A stretch of DNA of 64,000 nucleotides, taken from NCBI RefSeq assembly GCF_900105625.1, contig NZ_FNSD01000001.1, positions 310,001 through 374,000 on the forward strand, in the 5' to 3' direction. The stretch comes from Terriglobus roseus (GTDB taxonomy: Bacteria; Acidobacteriota; Terriglobia; Terriglobales; Acidobacteriaceae). The notes beneath the pieces were generated by a model, which had not been told where the DNA came from, searched no databases, and saw only the letters and a list, made by a program, of their open reading frames with translations. Positions 27,029-35,793 of the stretch are shown here, piece by piece (the first letter of the stretch is position 1; each line of letters opens with the position of its first letter). The position numbers and the translations under genes were made by a program.

Positions 27029-27270
27029 GCGCTTTCTCCTCGTGGACTCCGTAGTGTCTTTTGGCGGTGAAGCCATACGGGTAAGTGCAGACGAAGTGCC
27101 AAAAGCCAATACCCTCTCGCATTTCCAATTGCTCCGCAAAAACCACTGTCACTATTGGTGTTTCCGTGTTCTGCGAATATTCGCTGTCTGAGAATTGCAA
27201 GCTCACGGAGTCGTCCTATCGACACATAAGCGTCAGCTTCGACACTCCTTCGCGGACATCCGCCAAACTA

Positions 27271-27294
27271 GGAAGGGAGCGCCTCAGCGCTCCC
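27271..27294 (-). terminator. Candidate terminator after the RND efflux operon
   Basis: Minus-strand hairpin GGGAGCGC-TGAG-GCGCTCCC (perfect eight-base stem), followed by TTCCTAGTTT. It lies 26 bases after the stop of the outer-membrane factor gene. The T-run is weak. Confidence 0.6.
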
Positions 27295-27319
27295 ATGTGG
27301 TGTGAAGTCTTCGACTAGG

Positions 27320-28756
27320 TCAGGGCAACGGGATCTCTTCCCAACCGCCACCAAGCTCTTTGATCAAAGCAACGGAGGCGACCATCGCGTGACCGGAAAG
27401 AACGCAGATGTTCTGTTCGGACAATTCCAGCGCTGCCTGGGCAGTCGTGACATCTAAATAGCTCACAAGCCCGGCGGTATAACTCTGTTGAGCGAGCCTC
27501 AAGACGTCCCTGTCCGCCTCTGCCACTTCACGCTGATACCGCAGCTGTTGCTTCAAGGACTCCAGTGCGGCCAACTGATCTTCGACACCCCCATAGGCTT
27601 GCAGGACAGTCTTCTTGTATTGCTCTAGAGATTCTCGATAGGCGGCCCTCGCCTGATCTTCCGCCGCGTGCCGGCGCCCACCCGTAAAGATTGGAGCGAC
27701 GGCCGATATTGCGAGTGATTCGACCGTGCTCTGCCAGTCGACGAGAGACGCAGCGTTGGTGCTCTGATATCCGGCAAGCCCTGTCAATGTAAGCGTCGGA
27801 AGGAAATTTGCCTTTGCAAGACCGATACCCGCACTCGCCGATGACATCTGACGTTCTGCTTCTGCGATATCCGGCCTTCGAAGCAGAAGTTGTGCGGGCA
27901 CGCCTGCGGGTATCAGTGGCGAGATGAGCGGCCGCGTGCGCACCGCGATCGTGAAGCGCTCCGGGGGCTGCCCAGTCAGGATCGCGATTGCCGTCACAAA
28001 CTGTGTGCGGCGCAGGCTGACCACCTGCCGATCCGCTTGTAGTTGATCGGCCAGAGCGACTGTCCGTTGAAGATCCTGTGCAGTGCTCAGGCCGCGATGA
28101 AGACGTGTACCAACGAGCCTCGCAGCATGGGAAGCATTCGCGATCTGCTCGTCAAGGATTGTGAGTTCCTCATCCGCTTCCCGTACGTCACAAAGGTCTG
28201 CAGCGATCTCCGCTTGCACGGTTAATCGAACGAAGCTCACTTCTGCGCTTGCCGCCTGACGCAGCGCGGAGGACTTCTGGATAGAGCGCCGAACGCGTCC
28301 CCACGCATCCAGCTCATAGCTCGCAGTAAGTTCCGTGGCGAAGTCGTTGTAGGTGATCGCACGCCCGGTCGTAGCATTATTCGGTCTGAACTTCGGCTCG
28401 CGGTTGCGCTCCGCCCCAACAACCGCGCCGACCTGGGGCAAACGACCGGCACGCATGGTGCGCGTCGTGGCGGCTGCTTTGTCATAGCGAGCCACCGCGA
28501 TTGCAATGTCTTCATTCGCGATTGCCGCTACAGACTCAAGATGATCGAGTTCGTCATCCTGAAAGATGTGCCACCACGCCACCTGCCCAATGTCCTGACC
28601 GCCCTCTGCAACAGGCGCGGTATATGCCGGTGGCGTTTGCACTGCAGGCCGAATATACTTCGGCCCGACCATGCAACCTGTCAACAGGTACACGCTTGTC
28701 TGGGCAGCCGCAGTTACCAGACCGAGGAAACCCCTACGTGAAAGCTGTAACTTCAT
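27320..28756 (-). CDS. RND efflux outer-membrane factor, NodT/OprM-like lipoprotein
   Basis: 478 aa TolC-type channel of the efflux complex encoded upstream. Seen: lipobox LLTGC near residue 28, MVGPKYIRPAVQTPPAY, WWHIFQDDELDHL, two coiled-coil repeats of the OEP domain (LTASYELDAWGRVRRSIQ, LRRPDIAEAERQMSSASAGIGLAKANFLPTLTLTG). The leader reads SRRGFLGLVTAAAQ, which fits a Tat signal followed by a lipobox. ATG preceded by AGGAG. It follows the membrane-fusion gene by eight bases. Confidence 0.92.
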   Translation of the reverse strand: MKLQLSRRGFLGLVTAAAQTSVYLLTGCMVGPKYIRPAVQTPPAYTAPVAEGGQDIGQVAWWHIFQDDELDHLESVAAIANEDIAIAVARYDKAAATTRTMRAGRLPQVGAVVGAERNREPKFRPNNATTGRAITYNDFATELTASYELDAWGRVRRSIQKSSALRQAASAEVSFVRLTVQAEIAADLCDVREADEELTILDEQIANASHAARLVGTRLHRGLSTAQDLQRTVALADQLQADRQVVSLRRTQFVTAIAILTGQPPERFTIAVRTRPLISPLIPAGVPAQLLLRRPDIAEAERQMSSASAGIGLAKANFLPTLTLTGLAGYQSTNAASLVDWQSTVESLAISAVAPIFTGGRRHAAEDQARAAYRESLEQYKKTVLQAYGGVEDQLAALESLKQQLRYQREVAEADRDVLRLAQQSYTAGLVSYLDVTTAQAALELSEQNICVLSGHAMVASVALIKELGGGWEEIPLP

Positions 28757-28764
28757 GTTGGCTC

Positions 28765-29925
28765 CTAGTGCGCTTTCGCGACGACTGCCACCGGCGTTCC
28801 ATTCAGGACATAATCCGGAGGAGAAGAAACCACCGCGTCGCCGCTTCCGACACCGTCAAGAACTTCAATCGTCTCTCCAAAGTCAGTGCCAAGGCGCACC
28901 TTGCGAAGCGCAATTCGGCCATTAGTCACCACAGCAACCTGTGGTCCCGCAGCCTGATATAGGACAGCCTCTGAAGGCACAATCAATACGGGCCGAACGT
29001 CGCCGACGTGAAGAGTGACGTTCGCAAAGGTGCCAGGCAGCATGCGTCCTGCGGGATTCGGCACGTCCACTTCCACCCGCAGCGTATGAGACGCCGGATC
29101 GATCGCGCGGCTGCTCCGCACGACTCGACCCGTAAATTTCTCTCCAGGCAGCGTGAGAGGCTCCACGACAGCCTCCATGCCAGTCGAGACATTCGCACTG
29201 TTCGTCTCCGGAACATTCAGGAAGACGCGCACTACGCTCACCTGCGCCAAATGAAACAGCTCCGTTCCAGTCGCACCACGCCCGGCGTTCACCAGATCAC
29301 CAATGTCAATACCTCTTCGCGTGATGACACCGTCGAAGGGCGCCACAACCTGTTCGAACCCCTGCAGCTTCTTCAGCCGCACAGATTCCGCAGCGGCAAC
29401 CTGAACGAATGCCTGTTGCGCCCGCAGACCCTGCCGGGTTTGATCCACGTCCTGCTGCGAGACCGCTTCCGATCCCTCGAGCCCTTCATAGCGAGCAGCC
29501 GTCGTGTGCGCGAGATGAAGATTCGCACTCGCCTGCTCCAGGGAAGCAGCTGCCCCGCGGACCTGTTGATCGAGTTCCGGCGTGTCCACTACTGCGAGCG
29601 TCTCGCCCTTGCGCACGCGAGAGCCAATGTCCGCGGACCAGCTTCGCATGTAACCATTGCTGCGAGCGAAGACAGAGGCCTCTGTGTAAGCTTCAATCGC
29701 CGCAGGCAGAACCAGCAGTTCTGTGGAGTTGCCGTGACTCGGAAAGACCACAGACACAGGCTGTATCGCCAGCTTGCGCGAATCGTTAGCCAGTGACTGG
29801 GAATCATGATGACGAATGACGGCAACCGCAACGCCCGCAATGCACAGCAGCAGCGGAACAAGAAGGAATCGCGACACCCTGGCGCTGGTGCCTGCAGGTA
29901 AGTCTGCTGGAAGAGCATTGTTCAT
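28765..29925 (-). CDS. RND efflux membrane-fusion (periplasmic adaptor) protein
   Basis: 386 aa HlyD/AcrA-type adaptor bridging pump and channel. Seen: N-terminal membrane anchor (FLLVPLLLCIAGVAVAVI), lipoyl half-motif VFARSNGYMRSWSADIGSRVRKGETLAVVDTPELDQQ, helical hairpin about 95-160, second lipoyl half (VVAPFDGVITRRGIDIGDLVNAG) and beta-barrel. The ATG overlaps the pump stop codon (TGATG), so the genes are translationally coupled. Confidence 0.93.
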   Translation of the reverse strand: MNNALPADLPAGTSARVSRFLLVPLLLCIAGVAVAVIRHHDSQSLANDSRKLAIQPVSVVFPSHGNSTELLVLPAAIEAYTEASVFARSNGYMRSWSADIGSRVRKGETLAVVDTPELDQQVRGAAASLEQASANLHLAHTTAARYEGLEGSEAVSQQDVDQTRQGLRAQQAFVQVAAAESVRLKKLQGFEQVVAPFDGVITRRGIDIGDLVNAGRGATGTELFHLAQVSVVRVFLNVPETNSANVSTGMEAVVEPLTLPGEKFTGRVVRSSRAIDPASHTLRVEVDVPNPAGRMLPGTFANVTLHVGDVRPVLIVPSEAVLYQAAGPQVAVVTNGRIALRKVRLGTDFGETIEVLDGVGSGDAVVSSPPDYVLNGTPVAVVAKAH

Positions 29926-32900
29926 CAAAATCCTCCGTTCTGCGTGAGGCCGGTTGGGGGCGCGCCGGGGACTGGGCGCGGCCGCTGTATTGCAGAAAAC
30001 ACGGTGGGAACGAAAAATAGCGTGCCGGCCGTTGCAAACAACAGACCACCAATGACGGCCCGTCCCAGCGGTGCGTTCTGTTCGCCTCCATCGCCCAAGC
30101 CAAGCGCCATGGGGATCATGCCCATGACCATTGCAAGTGCCGTCATGATCACCGGACGTAGACGCGTCTGCCCCGCTTCAATCGCCGCGGACACGCTGTC
30201 GCCCGTGGCGACGAAGCGCTCATTCGCGAACGTGATGACAAGGACACTGTTGGATGTTGCGACACCCACGCTCATGATCGTGCCCATTAAAGCCGGCACG
30301 CTCAGAGAGGTGCGCGACAACAGCAGCATCCAGCAGATGCCCGCAAGCGCTGCCGGCAGCGCCGCGATGATGATCAACCCCTGGGCCCAGGATTGGAAGT
30401 TCACGACCAGCAGGCAGTAGACCAACACTACAGAGAATGCGAGGCCAAGAAACAGGTCATGCAGCGAGCTCTGCATCGTGACCACTTGGCCTCGGGTTAC
30501 CAGCTTGCTGCCGCGCGGCAGGCTTCCGGAGATCTGCTTCGTGATGCGGGCAATATCTGTGGCCACAGCGCCAAGATCGCGTCCCTGCGTGCTCGCAAAC
30601 ACTTCCATAACCGGTTGCACATCGTAATGACTGACGACAGCCGCCTCACTAAAGCGAGACATTGTCGACAGGTTGCTGAGCAATTGCGACGTCGACGTCC
30701 CCACCGCAGCCACGGGGATGGAATGAAGTGAATCAAGCGAGTGGACTGTGTACTGCGGCGCTTGCACCGCAATGCTGTACGCGACACCATTCTTCGGACT
30801 CAGCCAGAAGTTGGGTGCCGTCTGAAAGCTCGAGCTCAATGCCACAAGAACATCCCCGGCTACGTCCCGCTCAGTGAGCCCCATGCGTTGCAGACGATTG
30901 CGGTCGAGGGTCAACTGGAGTCTCGGCTGATCGACCGCCTGCTGCACGCGAACATCCACGGCACCAGGCACATTACGCACCTGCGCTGCAATACGCGAGG
31001 CAACGGCGAAATTGCTCAGCTGGTCCGGGCCCACGATCTGAATATCGATCGGGGCAGGAACGCCAAAGTTGAGTGTCTGCGCAACAATGTCCGCCGGTTC
31101 AAAGGAGAAGTCCGTGCCCGGGAACCTCAATGGCAGGCGTTCCCGTAACACCTTCACATAATGTCGTGTGGGATGGTGCTTGGCGGTCAGCGAAATCAAG
31201 AGTTCTGCGTCTGCATTCCCGATGAAACCGTTATTGCTGTAAGCCAGATTGATGCCGCTCGTTGGAAGGCCAATGTTATCCAATGTTCCGCTTAGCTCAG
31301 TCGGAGGAATCACGGAGCTGATCTCCCGTTCCACCTGGTCGACGAGGCGAGCTGTCTCCTCGAGGCGCGTGCCTGTCTTCGCCCGAAGGTGCAGTCGAAT
31401 CTGTCCCGCATCGGCAGCTGGAAAGAAGTCCTCACCCAGGAACGGAACGATGGACAGGCTCGCCAGAAAGAAAAAGAGTGCGCCAGCCAGGAAGATCGTT
31501 CGTCGGGCGATGCAGGCACCGAGGAGGCGGGCGTAGTTACTCTTGAGCCCTTCGAAACCACGGTCAATAGCGCGATGTGTCTTTGCAAACCAACCCGGCC
31601 CCTGCCCTCCCTGCTTCTGCTTGACCTCGGCAGGCAAAAGAAAGCTGACCAGTGTCGGAATGATCGTCCGCGAGTAGAAGTAGGAAGCGCAAAGTGCGAA
31701 GACCACAGCCTCAGCAAGAGGGAGGAACAAGTAACCCGCCACGCCAGACAGAAAGAACATGGGAACGAAGACAATGCTGATGCACAGCGTGGAGACGAAC
31801 GCGGGCATCGCAATCTCCTGCGCACCGTCCAGAATTGCCTGACGAAGCGGCTTCGACAACGCGAGGTTGCGCTGCGTGTTCTCAATCTCCACCGTCGCAT
31901 CGTCAACAAGCACGCCCACCGCAAGCGCCAATCCGCCGAGCGTCATCACGTTGATGGTCTGGCCAAGCGCGCTAAGCAACAAAAGAGACGTGACGATCGC
32001 CAATGGTATCGAGACAGCGATGATCAGCGTGCTTCGCCAGCTTCCAATAAAGAGCAGAATCATCACCGACGTGAGCACGCCTGCGATCACTCCCTCACGA
32101 ACCACGCCCATCAGCGATGCCTTCACAAACATCGATTGGTCAGACATCGGCTTGATCACCAGCGACTTCGGCAGCGTTGCTGCGATGGACGGAAGCGCCG
32201 CTTTAACACCCGCAACTACGGCGAGGGTCGACGTTCTGCCCGATCGCTCGATGGTGAGCAGTGCCCCTCGTTGACCATCCTGCTTCACAATGTTCTGTTG
32301 CACCGCAAAGCCGTCGCGGACGTGTGCGACATCATTGATGAAGATGGTGCCGCCATCTGGTGCGGTGCGAATCGGAAATCTTCCGATAGCGTCCACCGTA
32401 TCCGGTGATCCATTCAACCCAACGTTGTATTCCGTCGTACCAATCTTCGCCGTGCCTGAGGGCAGGATCACGTTCTGAGCCTGGATCGCGTTAACCACAT
32501 CGACCGCAGAGAGTCCTTTCGACTGAAGTCTGTGCAGGTCAATGTCGACCATCACCTGCCGCACCTTACCGCCGAAAGGATTGGGGACCGCCGCCCCCGG
32601 CACCGTTGCAAGTTGAGGACGAATAAAGTTATTGCCGAAGTCATTCAACTGCTGCTCCGAGAAGCCGTTGCCCGCCAGACCCAGCTGCAAAATTGGCACC
32701 GTCGATGCACTGTAACGCAGGATGAACGGAGGCGTAACACCGGGCGGCAATTGCTTCAGTACCGTCTGTCCACTTGCAGTGAGCTGTGCAATGGCGGCAT
32801 CGACGCTGCCACCGGGTTGAAGAAATACTTTGATGACCGACACGCCATTGAGAGACTGCGACTCCACGTGCTCAATGTCGCCAACCGTCGTTGTAAGCAC

Positions 32901-33107
32901 TCGCTCGTAAACGGATGTGATGCGATCCGCCATCTCCTGCGGTGGCAGTCCGGTGTAAGTCCAGATGACACTTACAACGGGGATGTCAATGGAAGGAAAG
33001 ATGTCCACGGGCGTCTGCAACATCGCGACGGGTGTAATGAGAAAAAGAAGCAAGGCAAGCACAACGAAGGTGTAGGGACGATTCAGCGCGAGACGTACAA
33101 GCCACAT
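29925..33107 (-). CDS. RND efflux permease
   Basis: 1060 aa proton-driven inner-membrane pump of the AcrB/MdtB superfamily. Seen: LVRLALNRPYTFVVLALLLFLI first helix, PVDIFPSIDIPVVSVIWTYTGLPPQEM, the proton-relay pair in GVLVDDATVEIENTQRN, and FLGEDFFPAADAGQIRLHLRAKTGTRLEET opening the second half. Substrates cannot be read from sequence; the closely spaced permease-adaptor-channel order suggests a drug/organic-compound pump rather than a heavy-metal one. The gene lies 94 bases after the frameshifted DUF4136 gene on the same strand. Confidence 0.93.
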   Translation of the reverse strand: MWLVRLALNRPYTFVVLALLLFLITPVAMLQTPVDIFPSIDIPVVSVIWTYTGLPPQEMADRITSVYERVLTTTVGDIEHVESQSLNGVSVIKVFLQPGGSVDAAIAQLTASGQTVLKQLPPGVTPPFILRYSASTVPILQLGLAGNGFSEQQLNDFGNNFIRPQLATVPGAAVPNPFGGKVRQVMVDIDLHRLQSKGLSAVDVVNAIQAQNVILPSGTAKIGTTEYNVGLNGSPDTVDAIGRFPIRTAPDGGTIFINDVAHVRDGFAVQQNIVKQDGQRGALLTIERSGRTSTLAVVAGVKAALPSIAATLPKSLVIKPMSDQSMFVKASLMGVVREGVIAGVLTSVMILLFIGSWRSTLIIAVSIPLAIVTSLLLLSALGQTINVMTLGGLALAVGVLVDDATVEIENTQRNLALSKPLRQAILDGAQEIAMPAFVSTLCISIVFVPMFFLSGVAGYLFLPLAEAVVFALCASYFYSRTIIPTLVSFLLPAEVKQKQGGQGPGWFAKTHRAIDRGFEGLKSNYARLLGACIARRTIFLAGALFFFLASLSIVPFLGEDFFPAADAGQIRLHLRAKTGTRLEETARLVDQVEREISSVIPPTELSGTLDNIGLPTSGINLAYSNNGFIGNADAELLISLTAKHHPTRHYVKVLRERLPLRFPGTDFSFEPADIVAQTLNFGVPAPIDIQIVGPDQLSNFAVASRIAAQVRNVPGAVDVRVQQAVDQPRLQLTLDRNRLQRMGLTERDVAGDVLVALSSSFQTAPNFWLSPKNGVAYSIAVQAPQYTVHSLDSLHSIPVAAVGTSTSQLLSNLSTMSRFSEAAVVSHYDVQPVMEVFASTQGRDLGAVATDIARITKQISGSLPRGSKLVTRGQVVTMQSSLHDLFLGLAFSVVLVYCLLVVNFQSWAQGLIIIAALPAALAGICWMLLLSRTSLSVPALMGTIMSVGVATSNSVLVITFANERFVATGDSVSAAIEAGQTRLRPVIMTALAMVMGMIPMALGLGDGGEQNAPLGRAVIGGLLFATAGTLFFVPTVFSAIQRPRPVPGAPPTGLTQNGGF

Positions 33108-33201
33108 GGAGTCATCCCTCCTTCGTGGGAAATGGCTCTGGGTAGAGGGTTAGCCGTGCCACTCTCTTCGAGCGCGACTAACCCGGATTCGACGGGCAGA
33201 T

Positions 33202-33748
33202 TTAGGAGGGTGGGAATTTCCGGAACATCTTCGCCAGATTCTGGGTCAGGTGCTTCTCGTTATGCGAAGCATTGTTAGACAAGTCGTTGCTCTCTCTACC
33301 GCGCCAGACCAACTTATGCGACTTGCTGTCGAAGACATCCACGACGAGTGTGCCGACCTTTGTGTCCTCGGTCGTCGTGGTCGCCGTGCCAAAGCCGCCC
33401 GCACCGCCGCCAAAGCCGCCCCAGCCCCAGCCGCCAAAACCGCCTCCACCGAAGCTGTTATAGAAAGTCTGCGTGGTGGGTTGGTCCTTTGTCGTTTCGA
33501 ATGCGATCAGGGTCGTGTCGCCGTCGGTATCCACGCGCTCCCACCCCTTCGCAGCCAGCTGTGCATCAATGCCCCGTCTGATGCGATCGGTCCAAAGGCC
33601 ATCGCGTCCCTTCACCTTGCCCCAGGCATAGGTCTTGTACTGCGAAAAACTGCGCGGAGTGGTCATAGTCGACTGAAACCTGCGCAAACGCCGGCGCGAC
33701 GCTGAGGAGCGTGGCAAGCATCGTGAACGAGACAAACTGTTTTTTCAT
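33202..33748 (-). pseudogene. DUF4136 secreted protein with a +1 frameshift in a T5 run
   Basis: The start at 33748 has AGGAGG upstream and a signal peptide (MKKQFVSFTMLATLLSVAPAFAQ), then VSVDYDHSAQF. After this the frame is lost; removing one base from the five-A run at 33645-33649 (TTTTT on the coding strand) restores FSQYKTYAWGKVKGRDGLWTD and an intact DUF4136 domain to the stop at 33202, including a glycine-rich loop (GGGGFGGWGWGGFGGGAGG) and VGTLVVDVFDSKSHKLVWRG. Either an assembly/sequencing error, a recent mutation or phase-variable slippage. The family is periplasmic/outer-membrane associated, function unknown. Confidence 0.85.
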
Positions 33749-33809
33749 TGGAATTTCCTCCTGTATTTCTGGGCTACGAGTGCTGACAACTTCGTGCTGG
33801 CTTCGCGGG

Positions 33810-34805
33810 TTACGCGAAGCTTGAATTGAGTCGCGCTCCGCCGGACAACGCCATGCGACCGATGTCGATATCTCCCGAGCGTTCAATCCCCAGCCGCTGC
33901 ATCTTTGAGATCAGCGTCGTTCGTGGCAGACCCAGCCGTGCCGCTGCGCCGCGCGGGCCTCCGATAATCCAGGAAGTCTTGTCCAGAATCTGCAGAATGT
34001 GATCGCGCTCCACGCCAAGCAGCGTATGCCTGGTGCCAGCGCCGCTGGTTTCCACAAGCTTCCGCATCTCAGCCGCACGGGGAGTCAAGACAGAACCGCT
34101 ACTAACGATCACAGCGCGCTCAATAAAGTTCTGCAGTTCGCGAATGTTGCCGGGCCAGTGATAACGCTCCAAGGCGTCCAACAACTCCTTGGGAATGACC
34201 AGATGCTGCTTTCCGGCCTTGGCTACGACACGCTTCAGGAAGTGATTGCAAAGTGCTTCAATGTCCTCCGCGCGATCGCGCAGCGCGGGCAGTTGGATCG
34301 GAAATACGCTCAGCCTGTAGAAGAGATCGGCGCGGAAGCGTCCGTCCTCGACCATCTGCGCCAAGTCTTGGTTCGTTGCCGCAACGATGCGCACATCCGC
34401 ATGGATAGATCTTGTACTGCCCAGGCGTTCGAACGTCTGCTCCTGCAGCACGCGTAACAGCTTCGGCTGCAGTTCCAGAGGCATGTCGCCCAACTCGTCC
34501 AGAAAAAGAGTGCCACCGTTCGCCGACAGGAAGCGGCCCACGGTCTGCGTGACGGCACCAGTAAATGCGCCGCGCTCATGACCGAATAGTTCGCTTTCAA
34601 GCAAGGCAGCGGGTAATGCGGCGCAGTTCAACGCAACAAACGGCCCATTCCGACGCGGGCTGAAGTCGTGCACACACCGGGCGATGACTTCCTTACCGGT
34701 GCCGGTCTCCCCTTGGATCAGTACCGCGCACTGCGCATCCGCAACGGCATAGACGTCCTGGAGCACTTCCTGAAAGCGTGAACTATTCCCCACAGGTGTA
34801 TTCAT
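33810..34805 (-). CDS. Sigma-54 activator lacking a sensor domain (PspF-like architecture)
   Basis: 331 aa AAA+ enhancer-binding protein. Seen: Walker A GETGTGKE, the sigma-54 contact loop GERGAFTGA (as [10 protein letters not shown]), Walker [13 protein letters not shown], sensor and arginine finger region FRADLFYRL, and a C-terminal Fis-type HTH ([25 protein letters not shown]). The AAA+ domain begins almost at residue 1, so there is no receiver, GAF or PAS domain and activity must be controlled by expression or a partner, as with PspF. ATG at 34805 is used; the in-frame ATG at 34853 adds 16 unmatched residues. Confidence 0.9.
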   Translation of the reverse strand: MNTPVGNSSRFQEVLQDVYAVADAQCAVLIQGETGTGKEVIARCVHDFSPRRNGPFVALNCAALPAALLESELFGHERGAFTGAVTQTVGRFLSANGGTLFLDELGDMPLELQPKLLRVLQEQTFERLGSTRSIHADVRIVAATNQDLAQMVEDGRFRADLFYRLSVFPIQLPALRDRAEDIEALCNHFLKRVVAKAGKQHLVIPKELLDALERYHWPGNIRELQNFIERAVIVSSGSVLTPRAAEMRKLVETSGAGTRHTLLGVERDHILQILDKTSWIIGGPRGAAARLGLPRTTLISKMQRLGIERSGDIDIGRMALSGGARLNSSFA

Positions 34806-34951
34806 CTTGGCTGTCCTTTTCTCGCTTGCTGTCCACAAGATCTGCCGCACCACACGGAACGCAACGCTTGCTCCGTCAGGTCATCCGTCCGATTGCCTGA
34901 AGCATAGGGACCACCAAGCATCACCAACACCCTTGAATGGAGAGCGAAGGT

Positions 34952-34967
34952 TCACCTCGTTCCGGTA
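34952..34967 (-). promoter_or_regulatory. 7-2-7 motif copy F upstream of the sigma-54 activator
   Basis: Minus strand TACCGGA-AC-GAGGTGA, 13 of 16 positions as in copy E, same orientation as the sigma-54 activator gene and 147 bases before it. Confidence 0.5.
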
Positions 34968-34977
34968 GCGGCCTCCC

Positions 34978-34991
34978 TACCCATAAGGGGG
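34978..34991 (+). promoter_or_regulatory. Shortened motif copy G, paired with copy F
   Basis: TACCCATAAGGGGG: the same CCC/GGGG arms but two bases less between them. It lies ten bases from copy F in the opposite orientation, like the A/B pair at 8959-8996, between the sigma-54 activator and the marC remnant. Confidence 0.35.
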
Positions 34992-35030
34992 TCGACTCAG
35001 ACACACTCGCGAGGCTTCTAACGGTCGCTG

Positions 35031-35051
35031 TTTGCAGATACCTTTGCAGAT
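35031..35051 (+). repeat. Two direct TTTGCAGAT copies, 12-base period
   Basis: TTTGCAGAT at 35031-35039 and 35043-35051 separated by ACC, just upstream of the marC remnant. Helical-phase spacing is near one turn, so a regulatory site is possible; may also be simple duplication. Confidence 0.4.
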
Positions 35052-35103
35052 GCCTCACGACGCAAGTCGATGGTTGTGACCAAAGGCGTGCAAAAGGAGG
35101 CTC

Positions 35104-35745
35104 ATGAAGACTATTTGGACTGCCTTCCTGATCACTTCTGAGCGCGCTGCAGCCGGCCCCGCACAGATCCGCACTTTTATTCCTTGCCCTGGTAGGAACG
35201 GCCTCTCCAGAGGTCTACCGAGAGCCGGCTCGCCGCATCGCCATCAACAACACGATCTTGATGCTGACTATGGAGGTGATCGGAGCCATCCTGAGCTTCT
35301 TCGGGATATCTCTTCCCATCGTCAAGGTCTCTGGCAGCCTGATCATCGCGTTCATGGGTCGGTCTGCATTAACCGATGCCTCATCCGAAAGCCTGCATGT
35401 ATGCGGAGGAGTCCGAGGTCAGTACGACGACACCGTCGCAACCCGGCGTCATGGAAAAGACCTTCTGTCCGCTCACCTTCCCCGTCACCTCTGGACCGGG
35501 GACACTCGTTTCGCTATTGATCCTTACGGCATACCTCGCAAGCCGGAACCTCACGGAGAACATCCTCGACACACGGGAATCTTCCTCGCGGTGGTCGTGT
35601 CCAACGTCATCGTCTACGTCTGCTCCGCGCTGCGGCTCACATCCATCGTTTCTGAGTCGACGGCTACCGGCATCCCCGGGTCATCAGCTTTATCCTGCTC
35701 TGCATCGGCATTCAGTCGCCTCGAATGGCTTCTCCATACTCTCGA
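35104..35745 (+). pseudogene. marC: marC-family membrane protein, multiply frameshifted
   Basis: A strong RBS (AAAGGAGG) and ATG open the frame, but the MarC (NAAT/UPF0056) sequence is spread over three frames in the order 1-2-3-2-1. Fragments: MKTIWTAFLIT; then SALLFLALVGTASPEVYREP, ARRIAINNTILMLTMEVIGA and FFGISLPIVKVSGSLIIAFMG; then EKTFCPLTFPVTSGPGTLVS; then GIFLAVVVSNVIVYVCSALR; then RVISFILLCIGIQ. At least four frameshifts in about 640 bases make error unlikely to explain all; this is a decayed gene. Recognition rests on the family patterns of MarC/YhgN proteins. Confidence 0.82.
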
Positions 35746-35793
35746 AGGCGACCTTCCCAAGGCACACAACGGCATAACGAAAGAGGACTCTCA

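Noticed and set aside
31389-32408. 339-codon plus-strand frame opposite the RND permease
   Set aside because: Composition of an antisense shadow (Arg/His/Gln rich), no motifs.
33640-33660. Programmed frameshift in the DUF4136 gene
   Set aside because: No stimulatory structure or Shine-Dalgarno-like element is evident and the family is not known for it; mutation, slippage or sequence error is simpler.
33100-35103. Sigma-54 promoters near the sigma-54 activator
   Set aside because: TGGCAC at about 33155-33165 (minus) lacks a TTGC box at the right distance, and GGTCGCTGTTTGC near 35023 has wrong spacing.
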